A DNA stretch of 64,000 bases, from contig OX392543.1 of assembly GCA_947623455.1 (NCBI GenBank), positions 16,738,757 to 16,802,756 of the forward strand, given 5' to 3'. This DNA comes from Mimachlamys varia (lineage: Eukaryota; Mollusca; Bivalvia; Pectinida; Pectinidae). Made by a program: the position numbers and the translations under genes. Under the pieces are notes generated by a model. That model ran no database searches, had not been told where the DNA came from, and saw only the letters and a program-made list of their open reading frames with translations. Positions 27,619 to 40,100 of the stretch are shown in pieces (the first letter of the stretch is position 1; every line of letters starts with the position of its first letter).

Positions 27619-27715
27619 TCGCACATATATCTTATCATATTACGATAGCTAGGTGATCGTGACCCGAGGAAAAATGACAATCAATAAGTATTAGGGCATA
27701 GTTTGGTCATGGGCC

Positions 27716-27742
27716 GGGGGGTGGGGGGGTGGGGGGGTGGGG
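27716..27742. repeat. G-rich run
   Basis: G tracts broken only by single T residues, in the 3' UTR of the metalloprotease (C-rich in the transcript). Absent from the duplicated copy near 26160. Confidence 0.8.
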
Positions 27743-27795
27743 GTAATTGATTACTTATACCAATCCGATAAGTGAAATATCATATAGAAACTCTA

Positions 27796-28187
27796 TTACA
27801 TTTGATATAGTCTAATTTTTGACAGCACACCGCAGCACAAGAGTAACGTGTTAGCTGTCCCTACTGAAGTTGTGGTTGTAGCTACTGAAGTTGTGGTTGT
27901 AGCTACTGAAATGGGGGTCGCATCTTCTGGAGTGGTGGTCGTAGCTACTGGAGTTGTGGTCGTAGCTACGGGAGTGGTGGTCGTAGCTACGGGAGTGGTG
28001 GTCGTAGCTACGGGAGTGGTGGTCGTAGCTACTGGAGTGGTGGTTATAGCTACTGTAGTGGTGGTTGATTGATCAGTTGTGGTGGATGAATTAACATAAC
28101 ATGTTGCACAACAGTGGTTCCGGTAACTTGATGAAGACGGACATGTTTCCACCTGACAGTCTGAAATCTTATCGCCGTATTCACACC
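27796..28187 (-). CDS. Metalloprotease exon 16: second PLAC-like module, Thr-rich tail, stop
   Basis: Encodes aa 613-742 and the stop TAA at 27796-27798. Acceptor TTTTCAG. Opens with GCEYGDKISDC and closes the module with NHCCATC. Then follows a mucin-like tail made of about seven-residue repeats (TTTTPVA), probably O-glycosylated, and a short hydrophobic end (LLLCCGVL). The tail is coded by a 21-bp tandem repeat and so is likely variable in length. Whether the last residues are a GPI signal or simply a loose C-terminus cannot be decided here. Confidence 0.8.
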
Positions 28188-31100
28188 CTGAAAATCGAAA
28201 AACGAAAGAATTGATGAAATGTTCCTGAAATAAATTCCGTTAGGTAGCTGCTAAATAGCATCATTGGTTACTATACAAATAATAACAATATAAAAAATGC
28301 AAATGTATGTCGAGAAATCAAATGAGTGTATGACTATCAATCAGACTTGATATCAACTAATTATGTCGTGTAATCAATAAGTCATGATCTTAGTAGCACA
28401 TGTTGTATTATCGGTCAGAAATGAACTTAAACCTTGGAAACACAATATCTTCTCTTAATGTTTGTTTTCATAATAGCGTCATTCGAGACATATCAGCTAG
28501 GTATCGCTTTCACCCATCATTTTTCGGTAACGTATAATGCTGTGACAGGATGTAGTAGGGGGTATGAGTGTTTTGGCAAGAAACTTGTAATGTACGTATG
28601 AAACGAAGTAGGTCAAAATGGCGTGGTACTTCTTCGACGTAAATAACTAAAATTTGTACAGCAAATATGAAATGTAATGTTAGGGAAATGAGTAAGTAGA
28701 AATAAGTATAAATTGTTATAGACGTTTCAAGTTAATTTACCTCTTTTAATCGACATATATATCAAGCGATACTTCTTGATTCATCGCCATGAAAGTTGCG
28801 AGAGAGATCATGGTTTTGTACCGGACGTATGTATCGGAAGTGACGTAGTACGCAAGATTTGTTGAAATGAAACTACTATTTTTAGAACGCGAAGTTTATT
28901 TAGAAGTCTTTGACAGTAGCGTAAACTTATGTGATTATAAACTAATTTGTATCTAAGTTAATATTAATTTAAAGTCGTAGAATTATTCAGACCCATTTTC
29001 CAGCAAGAATCCAGCAAGGGGGGAACATCTTCACGTGGGTACCAAAGTGATCCAGCAAAGAAAAGCGTAGCATTCTTTTTGAAATCTTATCATATTACGA
29101 TAACTAGGTGAATCGTCTTGTCTTGTCTATGTCTGTCATGGTCGTTTATATAGATAATATTTGGGTTTGTTTTTTTTTTTACATATTTTCGGGATATTAT
29201 TGGGAATACAAGAAGTTATAGAAGTTATTCATTCATCCATCGGTTTAGATATTTTATCCAATTTTGGGGAGTTTTCATGGACAGGATTATGCTGGATTGC
29301 TAGGGTTTATTTTTATTAATTAATTGAATAACTATGAACTTAATTCCTTGAAACAGCTACATTCAAATTGTCATGGTAAATAGCATTTTTATATTGTAGT
29401 AACTGTTCATGTAAGGAATTCGAGAGAGAGAGAGAGAAAGATGGAGAGAGAGAGAGAGCTTGATTTGAGTGTAGGAAAGATAGAATGAAAGATCTTGTAT
29501 TCATTGTAAATATATCATTCAAGGAATTAATTTAAATTAAATTATTTATCTTGGTCTTATTTGAGTAGGATCCTGGGGATAGTGAGAGATTATGGCTTTA
29601 TCCATTGAGAATATATAGTGGTAGCCAACTATACATGTATATGGGTCAAAAGTCCGACATGATGCAATGGCAGACAACTCCATGTGGGGTCTAGTCCAGA
29701 GGTTTTACCAATATCCAAGTACAGTGGAACTGTGTTATAAGGGCATGGTGTTAATGACAAATACATATCATTCTTATACCCAACGGAAACAGTTATATGG
29801 AGCAGAGAAGCCGGCGATGTTTACTTAATTTACAAAGAAAGATAGAAAAAGATGAAAATTCTGTATGAACTTGGTTTCAATCAGATTGATGCCCAAACTC
29901 TTATGTAGCAGTCTGACACGCTACCATAAAATAGTGGTTGGGTAGAACCCCTTGGCTGTTACAATACTTACCTGCTATTCCCGTATAAACAGCCTCACAT
30001 GTTGCACAGCATCTCGATAGGAAGTTAGGACAATTAAGGGATTTAGGGTATGTCAGGAACAGCGCATCACAAGTGTAGTTAGTGGTGTCAGAAGAGTATA
30101 CAACACTAGGATTGTCACCATAGGGACACGTGTCTGAAAGTTCAAAGAGCAGATCTTCGAATGGCAAATGGTTAATCATAATATATTAGGATTGAAAGTC
30201 AACGTAACTGCTGATATATATATTTAAATTTTTACTATAGCACATTTGCAGAAATCCGTTTATATTTTTTTCCAAATAATTAGTTGATTAGCTGCGTTTG
30301 TATAGGCGTCGTCATTTAAACGACAATGGTGGAACAGCCCAGCTTGAATACAATTGGCGCCAATGATAATGTCTAGTCATTTGAACGTTTGACACAAGGG
30401 CATTCTCCATGTTATTCGAAGCGGCGCGACAAGACTCTCATTGAACAAGCTTGATCTATGACGTCATAATTAAATCACGTGCTACGTCTCGAGAACTTTT
30501 GCTTTCTTACTTTTATGAAAGGCATTTTTACTGTTAATGTTCATATAGTGGATTGCAGCGCGAATATAAATATAAAATATTGACCTTCAGATGTGATTTA
30601 ACAAAGAGTAGTGTCACAAAACGCCCTCCCTTGAACTGAATCATGCGATCCTGTCTTGGCTCTTCAGCCGCTGAGGTAAAGGGGTCTTTCCTACAGCTTA
30701 TGCTTGTAAGAGAATCTAATAAATGCACTTTAACAAACATAATAAAAAGGTACATTTCCAATGGCGGTTTCGCAACCCAGCTGTTAAGGGGCTAGTAATT
30801 GTATAACCATTAGGCAGTCACTGCATACGCCTTCACCACTTAACGAACGTGATCCTATTAATTAAGGTACACAAGACTGATGACATGTATAAACCAAGAA
30901 TAAACATCTCTGCACCTACTGTCACTCAAAGTGCTTCAGAAAGAGAGGATACTACAAAAGAACATAGGCATACATACCACTGACGACGGGCGCAGTGGAG
31001 TTTGAAATACAGGCACTTTGGAAACACCACTGAAAAAGAACGAGAAACATCAAATAATTTATGCGAGAGTTATGATATGTCCTGTCCTATTGTTATTGAT

Positions 31101-34100
31101 TCTGACGAAATTTGCATCATATAGTCAAAACAAAATGTTATGCAGTTACAAAATGTAAAATATAATAAAAGCTTTTGATTCGGTGATCTTGAAATTTGTC
31201 CGTTGACATCTTGTTTGATTCTGAATAATTTTCCTTCCTAATGTCATAAGAAAGTGTTATGTAGATTAAAAATGTTCAATTTGATATTGACCTTTGATCT
31301 TTGGTTTGGTTTGTTTGACTCCGACCAACTTTGCTTCATTGCGTAATTAAAATATTTTAAGCAGATACGTAATGCAAAATTTAACCTTAACTTAGACCAA
31401 GTGATCTTGAAATACATGACCTTTTTTTATTCTGACCAATTAAAATTGGTTCATGTTGTCAGAAAACGTTGCGCTGATAATAGATGCAAAAGGTTAACTT
31501 TGACATTGACCTTAAAAAGTCTCGTTAAAAACTCTGACCAATACGCGTTGTTGATAAGCGCCAAATCCGATCTGATCGGGAGTAGCGAAACTGGGAGTTG
31601 TTTTTTCGCTATTTATCTAAATTATTAAAGGATTAACTTGAATATATTTTTTTATGTTATGGTGGTATAACACAAAAAAACCGGAGTGTACTCATGATGA
31701 GAGTACACTCCGTTGTTTTTGTGTTATACCTCCATAACATAAAAATAAATTCAAGTTAATCCTGATAATTTAATCTATACCCTGCGATAATTCACGTTAT
31801 TGATGGACCATTTTCTCTTACAAATTAATACATTGCTGCTTCAGCTAATCAAAAGCGACGTTATAAACAGCGACGTCATTTCTTTACGTTATGGGCTGAT
31901 AACATAACTTTTTAACCAATGAAAAAGCTTGTTTCAAGCAAGATTAAATTATAAAATATCAACGCTACCTAAGTTAATTTCTATCACTTTCACTATTAGA
32001 TATGACCCTGGTTCTTATATACTTGGTGACAATCGCTTAGCCTAAGGATTTCGGAACGCTGTTGACACTATGTTTTAGTTGCAACGAGTTCCTACCTACC
32101 AACCGGATAGAACGCTGACCTGGATCGTTCGTCTGCTTCCTTAACATGATGTGGACGAATTAACTATGATATACATACTTTATAGTTTCCCCAGTGAAAA
32201 GGCACCAACTCTGATAATACCTTGCGTTTACTTTTGATTTGTCAAATCAGAAAATAGTGATATTGGTGAAAAATACAAATTCTAAAGAACGAATATTTTT
32301 TTATATAAAATATATATATAACTGGTAAAATTTAATAAATGGAGGCCAAACAATGAGTGGTTGTTGAATATCAAAACGCGTCTAGAGTTTAATCCTCATG
32401 TGTTGTATTGTTTTTGTTTATTCAACAGTTGAAATGATAAATTGATGCCTTTTGGAGTTGAATAACACCGATTACCTTGATTAGAAATGCTTTTGCTTTT
32501 CACAGGGACTGAATCAGGTGTGTGGTAGAATTTATTGTAATGATTAGAACATTATTATGGCATGAATCGAAATCAATTATTAAATCGCATTGAAGTATAA
32601 TTGTATAATGGGAAATGTTAACCTGTTCAAAATGAAAAGAATAATGGACATTGGCGAACATATTTAATGACTTTAGTGCATACAAAGTGTTATATTATTG
32701 TAAAACGGTAAGATTGTACTGACAATACCATGTTTTAATCAAAATATAATTATATTGATATTTTACCTTTTGGTTCCCACATGTGGTTCCGGTAGCAGCG
32801 GTATACTTTCTGCATAATTTAAACGACCCGTCTATCCTACATCTCATATTATAGCATATGCTAGAATAATCGGAAGTGTAAAATCCCTGAAAAGGTATCC
32901 AAAGAGCAGGATTCACATTCATATTGTTTGATTTTAATAGATGCAATATCCCCAAACATTGTTTAACTAATTGATTTTTGAGACCTGACGGTATACTATA
33001 TGATAGACCTTAGACATAGAAGTTGACTAGTCGGTAGGCTGATTACTTTTAATCGAAAATCACAGAATTCCATCAGAGAACCCTGATGATTTACCGTTAT
33101 TGTGCAGCGCGATTCTTTCCCAACAAAACCTATACAAAGTGAGTTTTTTGGTGCCTTCGAACTGATCATAATATGTTACAACGGTGGAAAGGAGACATAT
33201 ATTAAGAGTCGAATCATTGAAAGTCGCGGATTAATTAACTACAAAGTTGACCTAATCAGTCTTCTCCTCATACCATAACTACAACCTACCCTGCACAAGT
33301 GTGATCCAGCTCCCTCAAGTCTCACGCACTGCTCGTCAGCAGTGACCACCTGACCCGGAATCTCTTTGTCATACGGGGTCAAGGCCGTCGGGTCGTATTC
33401 GCTACTCAAGGTAAGTAGACAGTTGTTGTTGTCTCTAAAACCAGAAATGAGGCATTATATCATATCTTAAATCGCAAGCAGTGTAGAAATGTGTTTTTAT
33501 GGCAATTCACTGTGTAAGATATCTTTTCCTTGTTGGCAGTGTAAACATTGTAACATGGTTACTTGTGGATGACTATACAGTATGGCGACACAATTTTTTA
33601 AGTAATTATCACATACCGCTCATCCAACTTGGTGTAAACCTATGAAAAAGTGTTAACCTATGGTAGAGTGCAAAAATATGCAAGAGCGTCACAGTACAGT
33701 CATTTATAAGAATAAACCTATGTGGGAGTGTAAGCCTGTGTGAGAGTGACAACCTATGTGAGTGTAAACCTATGTGAGATTGTAAACCTATATGGGAGTG
33801 TAAACCTATGTGAAAAGGTTAACCTATGTGATAGTGTAAACCTATGTGAGATTATAAGTCTATGTGAGAGTGAAACCGGGTGTGAGAGTGTAAGCCTATG
33901 TGAGATTGAAACCGGGTGTGAGAGTGTAAGCCTATGTGAGAGTGAAACCGGGTGTGAGAGTGTAAGCCTATGTGAGAGTGTAAACCTATGTGAGTGTTAA
34001 CCTGTGAGTGTAAACATATGTGAGAGTGTAAACCTATGTAAGAGTGTCAATCTATGTGAGAGTGTGAACCTATGTGAGAGTGGACCTATGTGAGAGTGTA

Positions 34101-37100
34101 AGCCTATGTGAGAGTGTAAACCTATGTGAGAGTGTAAACCTATGTGAGAGTGAAACCGGGTGTGAGAGTGTAAGTCTTTGTGAGAGTGTAAGCCTATGTG
34201 AAAGTGTAAACCTATGTGAGAGTGTAAACCTATGTGAAAGTGAAATCGGGTGTGAGATTGTAAGCCTATGTGAGAGTGAAACCGGGTGTGAGAGTGTAAG
34301 CCTATGTGAGAGTGTAAACCTATATGAGTGTTAACCTGTGAGTGTAAACATATGTGAGAGTGTAATCCTATGTAAGAGTGTCAGTCTGTGAGAGTGTGAA
34401 CCTATGTGAGAGTGTAAACCTATGTGAGAGTGTAAACCTAAATGAGAGTGTAAACCTATGTGAAAGTGTAAACCTATGTGAGATTGTTAACCTATGTGAG
34501 AGTGAAACCGGGTGTGAGAGTGTAAGCCTATGTGAGAGTGGACATATGTGAGAGTGCCAACCTATGTGAAAGTGTAAGCATATGTGAGAGTGTAAACCTA
34601 TGTGAGAGTGTAAAAATATGTTGGAGTGTAAAGCTATGTTAGAGTGTAAACCTATGTGAGAGTGTAAACCTATGTGGGAGTGTAAACTTATGTGAAAGTG
34701 TAAACCTATGTGGGAGTGTAAACCTATGTGAGAGTGTAAACCTATGTGGGAGTGTAAACTTATGTGAAAGTGTAAACCTATGTGAGAGTGTAAACCTATG
34801 TGAGATTGTTAACCTATGTGAGAGTGAAACCGGGTGTGAGAGTGTAAACCTATCTGAGAGTGTAAACCTATGTGGGAGTTCAAACTTATATGAGAGTATA
34901 AACCTATGTGGGAGTGTAACCTATGTGAGAGAGTAAACCTATGTGAGAGTGTAAACCAATGTAAGAGTGTAACCTTATGTGAAAATGTAAACCTATGTGA
35001 AAGTGTAAACCTATGTGAGAGTGTAAACCTATGTGAGAGTGTAAACCTATGTGAGAGTGTAAACCTATGTGAAAGTGTAAACCTATGTGAGAGTGTAAAC
35101 CTATGTGAGAGTGTAAACCTATGTGGGAGTGTAAACCTATGTGAGAGTGTAAACCTATGTGGGAGTGTAAACCTATGTGAAAGTGTAAACCTATGTGAGA
35201 GTGTAAACCTATGTGAGAGTGTAAACCTATGTGAGAGAGTAAACCTATGTGAGAGTGTAAACCAATGTAAGAGTGTAACCTTATGTGAAAATGTAAACCT
35301 ATGTGAAAGTGTAAACCTATGTGAGAGTGTAAACCTATGTGGGAGTGTAAACCTATGTGAGAGTGTAAACCTATGTGAGAGTGTTAACATATGCAAGAGT
35401 GTAAACCTATGAGATGTAAACCTATGTGAGAGTGTAAACCTTTGTGGGAGTGTAAACCTATGTGAGATTGTAAACCTATGTGGGAGTGTAAACCTATGTG
35501 AGAGTGCCAACCTATGTGAGAGTGTGAACCTATGTGAGGTTGTAAACCTATGTGGGAGTGTAAACCTATGTGAGAGTGTAAACCTATGTGAGAGTGTTAA
35601 CATATGCAAGAGTGTAAACCTATGAGATGTAAACCTATGTGAGAGTGTAAACCTTTGTGGGAGTGTAAACCTATGTGAGATTGTAAACCTATGTGGGAGT
35701 GTAAACCTATGTGAGAGTGCCAACCTATGTGAGAGTGTAAACCTATGTGAGATTGTAAGCCTATGTGAGAGTATAACCTATGTGAGAGTGCCTACCTATG
35801 TGAGCGTGTGAACCTATGTGAGAGTGTAAAACTAAGTAAGAGTGTAAGCCTGTGAGTGTAAACCTATGTGAGAGTGTAAACCTATGTGAGAGTGTAAGCC
35901 TATGTGAGAGTATAACCTATGTGAGAGTGTAAACCTATGTGAGAGTGCCAACCTATGTTGGAGTGTAAACTTATGTGAGAGTGTAAACTTATGTGAAAGT
36001 ATAAACCTATGTGGGAGTGTAAATTTATGTGAGAGTGTAAACCTATGTGAGATTGTAAACCTATATGGGAGTGTAAACCTATGTGAAAAGGTTAACCTAT
36101 GTGAGAGTGTGAACCTATGTGAGATTGTAAGCCTATGTGAGAGTGAAACCGGGTATGAGAGTGTAAACCTATGTGAAAAGGTTAACCTATGTGAGAGTGT
36201 TAACCTATGTGAGTGTTAACCTGTGAGTGTAAACATATGTGAGAGTGTAAACCTATGTAAGAGTGTCAATCTATGTGAGAGTGTAAACCTATGTGAGAGT
36301 GTAAACCTATGTGAGAGTGTAAACCTATGTGAGAGTGAAACCGGGTGTGAGAGTGTAAGCCTATGTGAGAGTGTGAACCAATGTAAGAGTGTCAATCTAT
36401 GTGAAAGTGTAAGCATATGTGAGAGTGTAAACCTATGTGAAAGTGTAAACCTATGTGAGGTTGTAAACCTATGTGAGAGTGAAACCGGGTGTGAGAGTGT
36501 AAGCCTATGTGAGAGCGTTAACCTATGTGAGTGTTAACCTGTGAGTGTAAACATATGTGAGAGTGTAAACCTATGTAAGGGTGTCAATCTATGTGAGAGT
36601 GTAAACCTATGTGAAAGTGTAAACATATGTGAGAGTGTAAACCTATGTGAGTGTAAACATATGTGGGAGTGTAAACTTATGTGAAAGTGTAAACCTATGT
36701 TGGAATGTAAACCTATGTGAGAGTGTAAACCTATGTGGGAGTTCAAACCTATGTGAGAGTGTAAACCTATGTTAGAGTGTAACCTATGTGAGAGTGTAAA
36801 CCTATGTGAGAGTGTAAACCTATGTGAGATTGTAAATCTATGTGAGAGTGAAATCGGGTGTGAGAGTGTAAGCCTATGTGAGAGCGTTAACCTATGTGAG
36901 TGTTAACCTGTGAGTGTAAACATATGTGAGAGTGTAAACCTATGTAAGAGTTTCAATCTATGTGAGAGTGTGAACCTATGTAAGAGTGTCAATCTATGTG
37001 AGAGTGTAAACCTTTGTTAGAGTGTAAACCTATGTGAGCGTGTAAACATATGTGGGAGTGTAAACTTATGTGAAAGTGTAAACCTATGTGGGAATGTAAA

Positions 37101-40100
37101 CCTATGTGAGAGTATAAACCTATGTAGGAGTGTAAACTTATGTGAGATTGTAAACCTATGTTAGAGTGTAACCTTATGTGAAAGTGTAAACCTATGTGAG
37201 AGTGTAACCTATGTGAGAGTGTAAACCTATGTGAGAGTGTAAACCTATGTGAGATTGTAAATCTATGTGAGAGTGAAATCGGGTGTGAGAGTGTAAGCCT
37301 ATGTGAGAGTATAAACCTATGTAGGAGTGTAAACTTATGTGAGATTGTAAACCTATGTTAGAGTGTAACCTTATGTGAAAGTGTAAACCTATGTGAGAGT
37401 GTAAACCTATGTGAGAGTGTAAACCTATGTAAGAGTGTAAACCTATGTAAGAGTGTCAATCTATGTGAGAGTGTGAACCTATGTGAGAGTGTAAACCTAT
37501 GTGAAAGTGTAAACCTATGTGAGTTTGTAAACCTATGTGAGAGTGAAACCGGGTGTGAGAGTGTAAGCCTATGTGAGAGCGTTAACCTATGTGAGTGTTA
37601 ACCTGTGAGTGTAAACATATGTGAGAGTGTAAACCTATGTAAGAGTTTCAATCTATGTGAGAGTGTGAACCTATGTAAGAGTGTCAATCTATGTGAGAGT
37701 GTAAACATATGTGAGAGTGTAAACCTATGTGAGAGTGTAAACATATGTTGGAGTGTAAAACTATGTGAGAGTGTAAGCCTGTGAGTGTAAACCTATGTGA
37801 GAGTGTAACCTTATGTGAAAGTGTAAACTTATGTGAAAGTGCCAACCTATGTGAGAGTGTAAACCTATGTGAGAGTGCCAACCTATGTTGGAGTGTAAAC
37901 TTATGTGGGAGTGTGAACTTATGTGAAAGTGTAAACCTATGTGGGAATGTAAACTTATGTGAAAGTGTAAACCTATGTGGGAGTGTAAACTTATGTGAGA
38001 GTGTAAACCTATGTTAGAGTGTAACCTTATGTGAAAGTGTAAACCTATGTTAAAGTGTAAACCTATGTGAGAGAGTAAACCTATGTGAGAGTGTAAACCA
38101 ATGTGAGAGTGTAACCTTATGTGAAAATGTAAACCTATGTGAAAGTGTAAACCTATGTGGGAGTGTAAACCTATGTGAGTGTTAAACTATGTGAGAGTGT
38201 AAACATATGTGGGAGTGTAAACCTATGTGGGAGTGTAAACCTATGTGAGATTGTAAGCCTATGTGAGAGTGTTAACATATGCAAGAGTATAAACCTATGA
38301 GATGTAAACCTATGTGGGAGTGTAAACCTATGTGAGAGTGTAAACCTATGTGGGAGTGTAAACCTATGTGAGAGTGTAAACCTATGTGGGAGTGTAAACC
38401 TATGTGATGTACACCTATGAGATGTAAGCCTATGTGAGAGTGTAAACCTATGTGAGAGTGCCAACCTATGTGAGTGTGTAAACATGTGAGATGTAAGCCT
38501 GTGACAGTTATTTAGTGTTGAATAATTGTATATACCGTATAAAATGTGTAATATAGCATGTGTCCTCTTTATAGTTTCAATTTGCCTAATGTTTTAATGT
38601 ATACTACATGTCAAATATGTTTATATTTCAAGGTCATGTTTATTTTAAGACGTAAGCTATTGCCCTGAACAAATAGCATGTTTGTTTTTCGGTAGTAAAA
38701 GACTCACGTATTAAGTTTTGTAATGTAAGTCTCGAAGTAAGTGACGGAACAATTAGAAAATTTCCATGGATTATCCCTCGCTGAACTAGGCCCCGGTCCA
38801 ATAGATGGCGCCATGATGTTTTTATCGTCTTCCAGGCACAAATTCTCGTCCTCGTCATGGTAAGCTCCGAGGCTATATGAAACAACCCGTGACGTCATAG
38901 TATGTCATTGCTTTAAACTACTACACTAATAATAACAACAATTATAAATATAATATCAAAAATAAATCATATTAATTATAACAATGATAAAATAAATAAT
39001 ATTACAGGACTCTTATGTTTCTTGAAGTATGATATTCTTGTTACCGAAATATTTTTACTAAAAGCTAGCTACAACTTTTGGTAACGGAACGGTGGTATGG
39101 GGATCCTTAATAATGTATCCATCTATTTATAGTATGAATAATATATCAATTACACGTACTTGTGTCCGAGTTCATGTGCAGCTATTACATTCATGGTATA
39201 ACTGAAAGAATCCTCAGTTAACGATTGTTTTAAACGGTCACAAACGTGTGATAACCATGCGATCCCTGAAATGGAAACGTGACAAAATTTTAAAGAGAGG
39301 AATACACATTTTCAATGCCTAGTATCGGCCTGCGAGCACCACACATCTTCCTGGACTTGTTCGATTGTTAATTGCATTCTGAAATCTAAATATCACTTTT
39401 GTCATTTCCAGAAGCTATGCATGATATCATGCCATTATAATTTTAATTTGATTTTTTAATCTTCATAATTTAATCTTTTTTGAAACAAACATTTTCATTG
39501 CCTTAAAAAAATATTTCATCAGCCTATAACGTAAAAAATGACCTCGCCGTTTATAACGTTGCTTTTGATTCGGTGATGCAGTGGCGAAATTTTTTTTAAG
39601 AGAAAACAGTAAATCTATTAGGTGAGTTTTTGCAGGGTATAGACTAAATTATAAGTATTAACTTGAATTTATTTTTTATGTTATGGGGTTATAACACAAA
39701 CAAAATCGGTGTACTCTCATCATAAGTCGCTTCGCGGTTTTTTTTGTGTTTTACCTCCATAACCTAAAAATAGATTCAAGTTAATCCTTAAATAGTGTAT
39801 GGTATACATTAAATGCTTGTTAACCCTCAGTCGATATTAACTCTCGGGGTGATTTGAGTGTAATGTTAGAATACGCAAATGACCCTCTGATATGTAATGG
39901 TGACATATATGTAGCTAGGACATTCACAAAACCATTTATTCAACTGTGATGTAGCAGTTTCCACGTATTAACCGATGGCGTCAATAATAAGGAAAAAACC
40001 CAGAGAATACCAAAGCGTCAACAAAATCATAATCTGAACTCAAAATCGATTAAACTAGAGACAAAATAGGAACAAAGAAAATATTTACATTGAGATCCTC

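Noticed and set aside
27848..28072. Plus-strand frame of TEVVVVA repeats
   Set aside because: It is the antisense of the Thr-rich coding repeat in exon 16.
33740..38485. Many long open frames with SHRFTL or NLCESV repeats
   Set aside because: They are translations of an 18-bp minisatellite on both strands, inside intron 11. No unique sequence, start context or splice support.
33640..38505. CRISPR-like short direct repeats
   Set aside because: Units abut without spacers and vary continuously, so this is a minisatellite in animal DNA.
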